A stretch of DNA of 64,000 bases from the NCBI GenBank assembly GCA_021234535.1, contig CM037838.1, positions 7,131,506 through 7,195,505 on the forward strand, given 5' to 3'. The position numbers and the translations under genes are program-made. Each line of letters starts with the position of its first letter. Position 1 is the first letter of the stretch. This DNA comes from Stichopus chloronotus. Taxonomy: Eukaryota > Echinodermata > Holothuroidea > Aspidochirotida > Stichopodidae. Below the pieces are notes generated by a model. The model did no database searches. It was not told the DNA's origin and was given only the letters and a program-made list of their open reading frames with translations. Positions 25,064 to 38,200 of this stretch are shown in pieces.

Positions 25064-26356
25064 TTAGGAGAAAGTTGTCAAAATTGTATAGTGTCCGCTA
25101 TTAGTCCCATCACCAAATCGGTAACATGATATCACCTCGAGACGCGTGTCTTTAGCAGTTTTCAAGTCTGTGGCTATAACCTAACTTTGTGACATGATAT
25201 CAGGTATGATATGTGTATCTCGAGACATTGAATGAAATCTTACAATACAAAATGTCAGAGATTTAGAATAACTTTGCGTCAGATTGTGATATCGTATTTA
25301 AAAGTGAGCTCTGTACCAATGTTTTGAGTTCTAAATCAAGTGATAATAATAAGCTCTCGACCATCGCTCGAATTCAATAGGTTTGCCGATATGAAAAGAG
25401 CTAGAGGTAGAGGGCTGCTCCCCCCAGAGCTGGGATTGGACAGGATCATAGTCGGTAGATCGGAGCACACCAGTTGCCTGGGGGACATGCCAGTTGCCTC
25501 GGGGACATGCCGCGGTGTCCGAGCAGAAGTTTGTTCTTACAACCGATGATCTGCTGATAACGAGTACTAAATAATGTTCACACGAGATAAGTACGTAATG
25601 ATTGTATCGATTGCTGCTAAAAATCACAGTTGCTACTGTTTTCCCCTCAAACAGGAAAACTTCTTTACTATGAAAAATCGTGTCAAGTACAATTTAATGG
25701 TATAGGTTGGCATAGGTTGGTATATTGAAAAATGAGGCGCAAAGTTATCCCTATAGTTTTCAATTTATTGCTTATTTAGCCTGCTATTTATGACTTTACT
25801 GTTACTTCATACACAAAGAAGTGTCATAGTCATCATCGATGGATGAACTGACCATCAAAGAATGAGAAAAGACACCACTAAATCATAGCATTCTTTGTGC
25901 AGATTTATCATAGGTTTCAGTTCGTAACTTATGACAGAAGCTCATCAGCATAATTATGAAATTGTGACAATTTCGCCCGTCATGGTTATTGAATGCTTAT
26001 GTTATGTAATATCCAACGAGGGTTGTTATAATCACCATTAGATGACCTACACTGAACTTCAAAACATGCCAGTATAGACCTCACTTTTGATACGATAGCA
26101 CAATTTGATGTAAAGTTATAAAGGATCAGGACGCTTTGTTTTGTAAGGTTCACACATTTGTTTCTCGAGATATGTCTGTCATAGCCAATATAGTGTTACA
26201 AGGTTAGGTTAAAGTCAGAGACCTGAGGAAAGGTTACAGATATAAATCTCGAGGTTCATAGTCATGCATGATATCATATTGAGGATTGGGTATAGTGGCT
26301 TATGGCGGACACTAATTAGCATAATTATGCATTTTTTGTACATTTTTCTCCTATCA
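25064..26356. repeat. Large imperfect inverted repeat (arms about 290-340 bp)
   Basis: The left arm at 25064-25352 is the approximate reverse complement of the right arm at 26019-26356; the spacer is about 670 bp. Matching landmarks, read in the right-arm direction, are GAACTTCAAAACAT, ACCTCACTTTTGATACGATA, CACAATTTGATGTAAAGTTA, TCTCGAGATA, ACAAGGTTAGGTTA, GCGGACACTA and TTTCTCCTA. No ORF explains it. It fits a foldback element or two opposed copies of one repeat. Confidence 0.7.
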
Positions 26357-27269
26357 GGATGTTTGTTGAGTTTTGGATATGGTACGTCGTAAAACGGGAT
26401 ACTTAGATGCCCATGCAAGTGATATCATTTCTGTTGTAATTTCCTCAGGTCAATCCATAGTTTGGTTTAGATTGACTGCGGACTAGATCGACTATATGAA
26501 CCGTGTCCGGATCAAATTAAATGTGGACAGAGTGCAAACTCTAGCTTCTAGATAATTCTAGATTAAACTACCGTCGTGTCAGCATAATGTTTTTTTGTCA
26601 TCACCTGGCTTTGGTATGACTGTAACATATTAAAAGTTACACGTGAACATTGACTTACGAATGTCGCCGGTTTTCCTTTTTGACAAAAAATTTATCCTCA
26701 AATAAAAATGGACATTTTTCATGTGACAAATCGATACCCATTACCGTTTGGGACAGCGAAAAGGGGCACATTCAAGTAAATAATATAAAACACGTAGGCT
26801 TAACACACACACAAAAAAAGAAAAATAAGAAGAAGGAAACAAAAAAGGTGACAAAATTGAAAGTGTTTGAAATGTATAGCAATTTCATTATTGTCCCATC
26901 ATTTGATAACGAATATCATGTCATCTAGGCCAAACCAAAATGTATATAACGGGCAAAAATGTAATTAGTCGACGCTATCTTCGTGTACAATTTTCTCTAC
27001 AAGAAAACCCTTCTTTTGCGTAGAGCAATGCCGTGATGATTTTATATGGTACACACATACAAGGTAGTACATAGTGAGTACGGCTATACAGCGGTACACA
27101 TGAGACATTGCTGTATGTGTCTTTACGTTCAATGAACACATAGTCTAGACAGATTACGTAATTCTGTATACGGTACACGGAATACCGCCCCTCAAAATTC
27201 GGTTACCGACAAAACGTCCAAACGTCAAAACGTCTAGATCTTCGACAAAAAAGTTGAAAACTATTATGC

Positions 27270-27807
27270 TAAACTGAAATTTCACATGAACTTCTTATAT
27301 TTCAGTCCAGGGAGTGAGGATAGTTAGAAAGTCTGACGTACCAGTTGGAACTTTTCATATCTCAATCTTCATGTCATTGGACAAAAGAACGTAAGGGAAT
27401 GACGCACGTTCCCTCCCCATGAAAAAACGAACAAAATTTCAAATTACCGAAAAAGAGAAACCAGTTTAAAGTTTCGGTTTGTGAACGTGTGTTTGAATGA
27501 ATTGTCGATATACACTCAGAGGTGTCGCGACCGGGGAAGGTTCCCCCGACCCTATCAACAAAACAAAAGTCAGAGCCATGATGGTCGGAAAATCTAAAAG
27601 GCCAGTTAGAATTTTTAATATTTCAGTCTAGCAGATTTTATACAATTATGCAAAATATTGTACCACATAGTGAGGTGACCTGGAAATTGAAACAAATTTT
27701 CATTAAAACTGAAATTTCATATAAACGTCTTATATTTCAGTCCAGGAGTGAGGATAGTCAGCAAGTCTGACATACCAGTTGAAACTTTTCATATCTCAAT
27801 CTTCATT
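27270..27807. repeat. Direct-repeat pair of about 103 bp
   Basis: 27270-27372 and 27705-27807 match closely; both contain CTTATATTTCAGTCCAG, GTGAGGATAGT and CTTTTCATATCTCAATCTTC. A decayed partial third copy (CCAGTTAGAATTTTTAATATTTCAGTCTAG split over 27601-27630) lies between them. Confidence 0.75.
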
Positions 27808-28035
27808 TTATGACTTCAAAAGAAACCAAGTATTGCACTAAATTGCATCTCAAATTGGGGGGGGGGGGGGGGGGTAGGGACACCTCTTCCGTCACAACCC
27901 TCTCACAGATCTAGACCAACCATCACTATTCTCGTGCTTCCCCATCTATCAAAATACTATCGTATGGCATCTTATTCAATGTGGCTGTCATTTTCAAAAG
28001 TTATCGGTACAAGAACGAGTTATACTTTGTAAAGT

Positions 28036-28265
28036 TCAAATTTTTCAGGTTTACCAACCGATGGTGACACTCCCCTAAGATAGTCCTGCCCAAAGTGCTG
28101 GCAAAAGGCTTTTGCCCTCAGGACAGATCCCCAACCCCCCTGAAAACCCTGGATAGACGCTCCATATGTGATATCGATGACGTATAAGCAAACTATGCCC
28201 ACAATCATTAGACCCTGGCGGTGCTATGGTAATTTCTGTTTACATCCATATTCACATTCATCTTC
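28036..28265. repeat. Dispersed repeat family, copy 1
   Basis: This copy pairs with 28743-28964 in the same orientation. Both share CCAACCGATGGTG, TCCATATGTGATATC (or TTCATATGTGATATC), ATGACGTRTAAGCAAA and GGCGGTGCTATGGTAATTTC, ending in TTCACATTCATCTT. More diverged relatives occur near 41.66 and 41.86 kb. Confidence 0.75.
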
Positions 28266-28742
28266 TGCCTAACCGACGAAAGTTTTTTTTTTTTTCGAAA
28301 TTTCTCCGAGGGTATTCAACCACTCTTCATGAGACGCTTTCTAGAATTCCCCTCATATGTATTTTTCATGGATGCGTTGACTCATTGAAGTCCTCCGCTT
28401 AGATAGTAATTAGTAAAAAAACACATTTGGGCAAAATTCTCCTTCCCCCAAAAAGGAAAAAAAAATCAGGAGTCCCTACGCCCTGAGCTCGGCCCCACAT
28501 ATTGGCAAAATACCCAAAGAAAATGAAAGAGGATGAGTAATTCATTGTGATTCTTGTATCACCTCCCCCCCCCCCCATCTAATATGTATTTGATGAACCA
28601 TTTTAATAATTGATTTATTAATTTCTTTTTTTACATGAACTGAAAAATTGCAGACATGATATCCCTATTTCAAGGCTGAGTATATGCAGTTTAGGATGGT
28701 CGGGAAATGCCATTTTAGGCCATCTGGGAGGTTTGGAAACCC

Positions 28743-28964
28743 CCAAATTTTCTTTTACGATCCGCGCCAACCGATGGTGGCGCTCCGCTTAGATAGTCCT
28801 GTCACACATGCGTTCAGGCCAGGACCCCCACCCCTCCTGCAAACCGTAGATAGGCGCTTCATATGTGATATCAATGACGTGTAAGCAAAAAAAAAAAAAA
28901 ATATGCCTCTAACCTTGGCGGTGCTATGGTAATTTCTGTTTACATTCTATTCACATTCATCTTG
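28743..28964. repeat. Dispersed repeat family, copy 2
   Basis: This is the second copy of the unit at 28036-28265, about 710 bp away and with an added A15 run. It ends about 240 bp beyond the stop codon of desaturase B. Confidence 0.75.
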
Positions 28965-29206
28965 CAGGCAGGGTAGGGGGCGGGGTGAATAAAACTTAGT
29001 GTGCTCAAAATAGAGGATCAACTTAACAAATTTGCAAAAGGGGTGTACGGCTGCATTACACTTATGCCATCGTAATTTAAAAAAAAAAGAAAAAAAAAAT
29101 CAAGAGGAAGAAGAGCTGTGGCATGCCAACACCAAAACTCAGTTCACTCTGGGTTTGAAAGCAATATTCTCTCTTAATTTAAAAGTCATTTGTGTATCCA
29201 GGATTC

Positions 29207-32200
29207 TCATCGTCTGCATGTACTCGGCCCAGTTTTCATTCCATTTAATTTTGCGTAAAGTGTTCCATTTCCGGTTTTCTGGGCTCTAGACTTGATCAAG
29301 TCGCTGGAGACCCTCTTCAGGTTGTACGCTTGTCCGATCAGACTCATCAGCTCAATGAACTGTGTCGTGGGGTTCAACTTCCATCGGAACTCGCTGGCTC
29401 TGTAATCAAAGGGAAATACGTGGTGGTAGTTATGCCAACCTTCTCCCATCGTGAAGAAAGACACCATTTTGTTTTCGGCCGGGTCGATGGTCTCGTCGTA
29501 GGGACGGTTACCCCAGATGTGGGCGACACTATTCACGCACCAGGTAATATGATAAGAGAGAACAAGACGAGTGACTGTCATAACCACGAACGAATTCCAC
29601 AATGTTTCACCCCAGAGGTAATGAGGCAGGTATGTTGGTATCAAGAATGTTATGAAGAGACTAAGCTGATAATAATACCTATAAGAAGAAAGAAAAGAAA
29701 GAGAGAGCATTAATGTGGAAGACAATTCCAATAAACAAAGAATCATTACAAAACTTTGTATTTTTGCTTGTACAGGAGGTAAATGTATGTTAGGTTAGTA
29801 AAGGCCAGATCACTCGCAAATTGGATGTGATATCTGTAGAAGAATCTTGTCTTTGATTGGCAGACTGCCGGCTATAAGTTTGAACACCTGCGCAATGTAT
29901 GTCTACTTTGTTATGTTTAACATAAGCAAGTCTGGTGTTCATATTATTGCCTTGAATTACGCTTTAGGAAAAAAATGGGAAAAACTTGCCAGACACGGAA
30001 ATCACAAATAAGTTGCTGTTATTCTATACAACATTTGGATGGGAGATATTGCTGCAGAGGATGTATACGTCATCTTCAATACAATCTCGAAGTGCTATAA
30101 CTTCTTTATGCCACTCACTTGTGTTGATAATAAACCACGGGATCGTTCAACAGATCACTGCAGTCAATACCGCCGCCTTTCTTGATTACATCCGGATGTT
30201 TCTTGACCATCAACCAACCCATGTGTGAAAAGAAGAACCCTCGTTTGGCGTTGTGTGGGTCAGCATTGGTGTCGGTGTATTTGTGGTGGGCACGATGGTC
30301 CCTGCACCAAACGTATATGGAGTTCTTCAAATGAAGACACACACAAAAGGTTGACATGTTGCAAGGCGGTGAGAAGATGAAAAGGGGTCAAAGGTGAAAA
30401 CATTTATAACACAATCAAATACTTGTGATTACAATGAATGGATATGGATTGAACTTATTTTCCTTTCGAGTGTGATTTGGTATACGATGCCAATGGGACT
30501 TGATATTCTTTATTTTTGTGATTCGGTTGTCTGACTCTGTCAAGTCTTACTCAGTGGCCATGTCTACTGTTGTATTTTGTTTTATTTTTATCATCTGAGA
30601 AAATAAATCATATCTTTCAAACCAGTATGTTGTGTCCGCAGAATGATAAAATAAACAAGGACCGTGGCCCTCTTTTCAAGCTATGAGTAATTCACAGATT
30701 TCAGTTTTTTTTAGTAACTTGCTCTTTAAAACTTGAAAGACTAAAAAAAAAATCAAAGCATCTTTCGCAACTCATGGTATGCATAACATTTTGAGGGAGG
30801 TGAAACTTTTGCAGCTGTTTACTAGTGACCCCATGTGACAATTTACTCCACTAAAAACTACAGAGATCTTCTACTGGTTATATCGCATAAACCATGCTAA
30901 GCATCAAACGATTCCATGATTGCTGTCCTCAGATATCGTGTTAAAAAGGACCTCGTTATAACCATAGGTATTACCAACGCTCGTACAAGGTATAACTAAT
31001 ATGACCTTTGACCTCTACCAAAAGGATAGGTTTGTTTAACTTGATATAAACGCATCAACTAGCCAAGTATTAAAGGTTTCCATGTTTAGTATTTTGAGGT
31101 ATTGTGCCAATAGTTTTCACTGTATGACCTCTGGTGACCTCAGATGACTTTTGACCTATTCAACGCATAGTTATGTTTGTAAGTCAGTAAAGTTACAATG
31201 ATATAGGTGCAACTCTTACCTGAAAATCAAACGTTGCGACGATAGCCAAAAATATTCTCAGGGGAAGCCTTGCCGTGTAGCTCCTGTGACTCCATAGCCG
31301 ATGAGGTCCAGCTGTGACGCCTAATACACTGACGATGGCCAACGGCACAACTGTAAAAGTAGAGAGAATTCCAAACGTAGAACCAAGAAAAACGCATATA
31401 TCTATGCATACAACTGTAAAGGTATATAAAGATATATCAATTGTATAACTATATGTTTATGTAACGATGTAGGAAAATAAACATATATAATTATGCAGCA
31501 ACATAACTATAAATAAACAACCATAAAGGTATATAAAAAAACTACGAAATTTAAAACTGTAAAATTAGAAGTAGAAAAGTAAAAAAGTACTTCTATGTAA
31601 AAGGAAGCACAACAGAATGACCTATTGCAGTAACTTATCCAGTGGCGTAAAACAAGACTAAAAAGAGAAAATAAAAAAAAAAGATAGGGAGACATAGACA
31701 TAACAAAATGAAAGAGAAAGGGCGTCAATCATGTGGGGGGGGAGGGGGTTGGGGACATCTCCCCCCACTTGTTTTGCAAAAGGGGGCCGTCTCCAAAATT
31801 TCCCCTCCACTTTTTCAAAATGATGACAGCTAAAACTGCGATGAATGGTTAAAATATGGAATATTGAGCATACTTCTTGATTTGAAACATCCACATCGTT
31901 AATTAAACCGGGTTAAAATTCAAGGTCGCAGCCAAGCAGTGACCATTTCGTATGTTTTCCGTTGACAAATGGATTGAGAAATGGACGGTGACATTTGTGG
32001 CTTACAGTACAGTTCTTCGTAACTGATCAAATGTCTTCTGTCACGTACAGGCCCTATAGCGAGAAGCACGCTAGTCAACTCGTAGAATTTCTGCGAGTCA
32101 ACTACGTACGTACGTTAGCCTAGCCATTTGTCATTACCTGTGCCTGGCGCGTAGTATCTGAAAAACCTCTTACCGGAATAAGCAGTGAACCACTTACCAT

Positions 32201-35200
32201 TTACTTAATCAATTTATTGCCTGTACTACTACTACTACTACTACCACTACCAGTACCAGTACCACTACCACTGCTACTACTAGTACTACTACTACTGCTA
32301 CTACTACTACTGCTGCTGCTGCTAGTTTCCTATATAAAGAGGGTTGCGACAACTGGTTATTTGACGCTATTTTGGCTCCAACTGCGCAAGCATTGACCTA
32401 CGTGCATGTAAGTTAGTCAAACGGTGATGCTTGATCTAAACATATTTTGAGTAAAGAAAGATGTACAACTGTGATTTCATTGGTAATATGTCTCACAAAG
32501 ATTCAATCGGTATTCAAATGATCATAAAGGAGTGGGAAAAGAACTGGGAGTAATGAAAGGATCGGACCGGGGCAATTATGTCAGACTTCACATGCGAGTT
32601 AATTTGGGACCAATAAAATTAAATTATAGTTCTCAGTAAGAAAAATGATTAGATACTGCACTGGTATTAATTTCTATTCCGAGGCATTGGCATACATACT
32701 GAGGCAGGGGGAGCAGTCAACTGGGGTTGGGGAAGGGTTTTCTGGGGGTGGAAAGGTGATAATAGACCAATACATGTTGGAAGGGGGGATGATATTTTTG
32801 ATTTTGAGTTTCTTAGGATTTGCGATAACCACAGACCAATAATATTAATTCCCCGTATTTTTGCATCCCCCAGAATTTTTGGGCCGGAAAATATTAACAT
32901 ATCACATGCGCTGGTGGTCCTGCCCTTTCCAACTACAATCCACCCAAGGATTCTGACATGGCTACAACACCCGAATTACTAAGATGGAGCATAGCTGCAA
33001 GTTACGAGTGTACACATCACCTTCTGTTCTGATCGCACCACATGTCCCTCTCAAATAGCCAATCTAACCAACACACAACTTGAGGCATTCATAATCCTCC
33101 AACATGCGTGTTCGCATTGGAAAAAAAAAAGTTAGTAGCTATGCAAATCGGGCTGCAGATGACGGCTCCATTGGTTGACACTAGTTGAGCAAGCTTTTTT
33201 GTAGGCCCCAAGCTGGCGTACAATTACAAACCAATAAGGAAAAGCCATTATGAATGAAAAGAGAATAGAACTCGATGTCGACCGTTACAAATTAGGAGAA
33301 GGAAGGGGGGGGGGGTGGACTTAACTTTTACTTGTGATATGGCTGGGGTGCAGTATTATATGCATTTGAAAAATATTTTCGGAAAAATAAAAGTCCTTAA
33401 GTGTAGGTAGTATTTTTTTTTAGGGTTAAATAACCAAAAAGTAATGGACATGCAGTGGCAATGCTTCTCTTTGAGAAGTTGCATTAGTAGGCCTTTAACA
33501 GAGTGAAGGCAAGATACAAGAAACGAACATAATGTAGTACCAGTACATGTCATTCAAAATGGTATTGAAGGTTGCGACATGAAAGACAAATAAAGAATTG
33601 TTACTTCTTGACTCCTTAGGATAACTCCAAACAGTTTAATCCCTTTCCTCCAACCCATGAATACAGACAAAGCTTAAGCGACAGTGACACAGAGACAGAA
33701 AGAAAAACAGAACCTTTACATTTATACTTTGATGTATTAGTCATCTATTTCAAGACAATTATCATGATAATCTATCTATTCTGCAGTTGTCTTATAAAAA
33801 GTGCAATAGGTAGCTTACACCTGCTGAAAACTTCTACAAGGCTTTAGAGACCGCATTACCTTTGTAATTTAGTGTGTAATTCAATGGAGCAATTAATGGG
33901 GGTATGTTACCCTATACAGAAACCCTATGCTCTCGAAATATACCCTGGTAATTTTGACTGCGATTCTGCCAATATATAGTCTAGATACTTTTTGGTAAAA
34001 AAATTCCACTAAAGGAATTTTATGTTGGAGAAAACAGGACGAAATTCCGCAACGTTTTAACAATCACAAATGCACTATTGTACAACAGCTCAAGGGATAT
34101 TTTGTAGCCGAACACTTTTCTTCCCTTCTTTCCCTCGTGCGACTCACAAAATCACAGAATCATAATTCTACATTGGGATTTTTAAATTTTGTCACATTCA
34201 CAAGAATATTTTATTAGGCCTAGGCATACGTTTATTTTCATCAATATCGCTACTAGCCTAGCTGTGGTTTAATGTTAGAATTTAGTTTTACTTATAAGAT
34301 TACACATGTGGCTGTGGCTTATAATTTCCTTTTTTCCCTTTTTTTTTTATCCAAACTTGAGAAATGTCATTCCCTATTTCTGGAACTCACATTTCTAAAT
34401 TCCGAAACTCATTCAGAAATCCTTCTCTTTACAAGGAATACCAGTATCGTTAAATTTTTTCTAATATTTGTAGAATAAATTATGAAAATCTTGCGTTATT
34501 GAAGCTACCAGGAACAAATTTGTAAGATTTGTAGATACCAATGCTATTCATTAAAGCAAGTAAAGATCATCCTCTACACCTTGAAGTAAGTTCATTGTTT
34601 AGTAGATCAAATTATAATTTAAAGAAAGCCAACTTTAACTCCAGGTTCTAGAATATTACTTCTCAAGAATTCTTTTATTTACAGAGATGCTCTCTTTTAT
34701 TTAAAATAGTATTTTAAACCAATTCTTGTAGTTGATCGTGCCTTTACAACAACTTTTATGGTACATAATTTTTTTGACTTTATATTTTTTTCTTAATCGC
34801 ATCGATATTTTTATGTCTTGTTCTATTGTTCTTTAAATGTTATGAATGTGTTATCCTATTGTCCACTGTCGTGAAAAAATTTGGACTGGAAATAAGGAAT
34901 GAATGAATAAAGGTATATGATATCGGCAAATTAAAATAAAATAAGTTACATAAAAGTTAAAAAAATGCACCACATGAAACTGAGAGAAAAATTGAAAAGG
35001 ACGAAATAGTAAGCATATGTTGTTAATGATGTTATAGTATGAATACTGCATGTTATTAAAAAGTTTTTCTTGCCTGTTTTCGGTGGAAGATCAGTACTCG
35101 GCCTTTACGAAGATAACAACAACATGCAGTTTCTTAACGAAAATGGTGAAACTTACTTTGATGAAATGTCTGAAGAACTTGTTGGTGCAAACATGGGTAG

Positions 35201-38200
35201 AAAATAATGTACCGACTTAGATTATCATTAGAACAAAATGTTTGAATTATAATTGGTACCGTGTAGGCAAGTGGGATTATCTAAACACTTAAGGCAACAT
35301 GGTATGATTTAGTTTGATACATTAGATAATGTGGTAAAAAATAGCGTCTTTTGTTTGTGACATGTAACTACAAAGAGCTTAACCTTCTCATAAGTTGAAA
35401 AGGGAACATTTAATAAATAACGAATCCTATGGAATTGTTTCTCATAAATGTCACCGTTCTTGAAAATATTACTTTTCGACCCTTGAGAAATATTGACAAA
35501 ACTGACTAACTATGCAAAAGTTATGATAGGGTGTGTTACACAGTGTCATGCAGCGTCTATATTAACCGATGTTTTGTCTCTAAGTAGTTGCTTTCTGGTT
35601 TTTATATTGATAAGTGATATTTATATTTCAAAAGAAGACAATATTTAATTCCAACTTAAGTCTCTCAGGGCATATGTAGTTGTCCTTACAATAACTGTTA
35701 AGAAAACAAAGATTACATACTACATATGATATGAATTCCTCCCTTGACGTTACAAATATGCATGCCCGGTCAATGTTTACTCATGTCCTGCATGTAAGAG
35801 GAAAACTGTTTGTATGGTGTTCGATATGTGATGGAATTGGGTGACATCTGTAGCCATCTTTTAACATGTTTAATAATTAATACAGTCGAAGCTCTAAAAT
35901 GTGATGTTCATGTCACTTGACCTTTAACATCTGAAGGGGGTATGTAAACAAACATCATTACAACATGCAATACAGCAAATAGAACATCTGACGTGGTATA
36001 AGATAACGGTACCGTCTAGTGAATCGCACGAAGTGCTGAGCACTGATAGAGTTGCGCTACATGTACTGTATAATTCCACCATGGAGTCATTCCGTATAAC
36101 AACTCTATGGGTTTCACGTACTGTGTGTAGGTTTCATGTACAAGTTGACTGTTAGTGAAGATAACTCCTTCGATTCGAATTCTCGGACCCCTCGATTCAT
36201 GAGACGATCCGTAGTCTTTAACGACTACGTCATCTCCAGATCCAAGTGCATGATGGGACATGTATACGGTACATATGCAAAAACTTACGAGTGAGTTTTG
36301 ATTTATATTTAATAAGAACGTAACTTTGGGTTTTAAAGAATCAAGTTAAAGTAATAATTCATAACGTTGATGTATAATCATTTGAAAAATATAGCTTGTA
36401 ATGAAACGATTCATAACTACCTAAACCAATGGCCTGTTTCCATTCTTTTCAAGGTAGAAACTAGCCCAAACGATTACAATGGTGGTTGTATTTTTTTTCT
36501 TTTGTCAGAAGGCTATTTCATCTAGATGCAATGTTGTGGTAATAGGACTATATGGCAAATGACCATAAACTAGTAACTGAATTTATTAATTATTAATAGG
36601 CAGGAATCATTGTTTTAGTTTCTTTTGTCTTAGAAAGACATTCATCACAATGCAATAAGAAATGCAGCAATGTTTGTCAGTAAGCCTTTTCGCAATCTCG
36701 ACCGTGGATTCACATATTCTCTGACTCAGAAGATAAACAAGCTCTTGTACCACAACACGTGCTCCCCCTAAAAAACTAAGTTTATTAGAGAACATATTCA
36801 ATCCTCATTTTTCTAGACCATCTGTTACTACAACATGGGTTCGCACTTACGGTTCAGTGCCTCAACCTGCAAGAAAATTGCCGTTTCGTCTAAGGAAAAT
36901 GTGTTTAAATCTGTCTCAAAGTGTGGGTATTCACATTATATATGGAGATGCTTTTTCTTAGAGAACTACGAAGAGGCTACAGGTTAACAAAACTGACAAA
37001 TATGCTGATGAAGGATGATACAATGGACCTTTGTGCCAAGTCAAGTAGTGCTTAAAATGTGTCACTTCTGCAACAACTTTGGTAACCATCTTCCACAGTA
37101 ATGGTCTAGATTTTCTTAAGATACATGCTGAAACTATTCTTCTAAAACATTGTACGTACAGAAGAGACCTCACTACAACATAGGCGGTGTGGGGTTCGGG
37201 CAAGTGTCAAACCTTGTCACTTGATCTGTATACCCTCCAATATCCTGACATTCATTCTGCCCAAAATACAGAAATACGGAATTAACTAATGCTCCATTAA
37301 ACAGAAAACTCCACATAAAACGTTTTTTCAGATGTAACAGCTAACGGGGTATCAGGTATTTATGGAGAGTGCTCCATTTCTCTCTGAGGCGGTAATATGT
37401 AATCAAACATGCAGAGAATGAGTATGTAATATTTTTTTCAGAAGGAAAGTTTAAGTATGATGACGATTTATGGTGTGAAAGATTTATCGAGACATTAAAT
37501 CATATTTAACGAAAGAAACGAATGACAAGATGTAATGTAAGTTGTGCGAACATAGTAATAGACAAACATCGAAATTCTTGTTACAGAAGACAGAATTTTC
37601 TTGTTTTTTCTCAGTCAGTTATCTCAGTAGTAATTACAAAGGTTGCCATGGTACCCTAACCATCGTGGTGTCGCTTGCAGCAAAGGGAAAGGTCAACGTT
37701 CTTAGCAATTGACGGTGACATATGTCTAACGCTGCTAAAGTTGCAAAAATTTGATTTGAATGTATACTTTCTTAACTGTAAGGAAGTGTATCTCACAGCG
37801 GTTACTTCCGTGGAACGAAACCTAACGCACTTGGTATCATCGCTATTTAACAGTCTCAAACTCATTATGATCATGAGGAAAAGGGCTTGGTATACTACAA
37901 AGAGCTTAAACATTTTAATTTGGTCACAATTTATCAAATGGTTGTACGTGTTTACATACTTCATAATACTTTCTATTTAAAATTATTATCATACGGTAGC
38001 TTGTGAAAAAACGACATGTTAAGTTTTTGCTGTTTGAAAGAAACATTGTCATCAGGCCTATTATTTTTTGTACCTGTTAAGGGTTTGCGCGTTGAATAAA
38101 TGCAGAGCCAGTCCATGCAAAACTTCTGTTTTACTTATATGGTATGGTAAGTTTTGTTGTTCCCGAAGCTATTGGTATCACTATGTTAGTTTTCCCATCC

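Larger units (their letters stand above)
20170..29206. other. Intergenic region between desaturases A and B
   Basis: No gene is supported over these 9 kb. Contents I can name are a 20-bp minisatellite (20405-20484), a purine microsatellite (21677-21830), a weak secreted-peptide ORF (22286-22615), a dispersed repeat shared with 32.6 kb, a large inverted repeat (25064-26356) and two direct-repeat pairs (27.3/27.7 kb and 28.0/28.7 kb). The promoter and any 5' exon of copy A should lie in the left part. Confidence 0.6.

Noticed and set aside
25465..25510. Two GGGGACATGCC words as p53-type half sites
   Set aside because: They are part of a short duplicated segment and imperfect against the consensus; no gene start is nearby.
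31641..31660. CAGTGGCGTAAAACAAG as a hAT terminus
   Set aside because: No inverted partner or flanking duplication was found within reach.
36016..37964. ORFs of 64-102 codons in both strands
   Set aside because: They have no recognisable domain, splice context or codon bias, and overlap each other on opposite strands.
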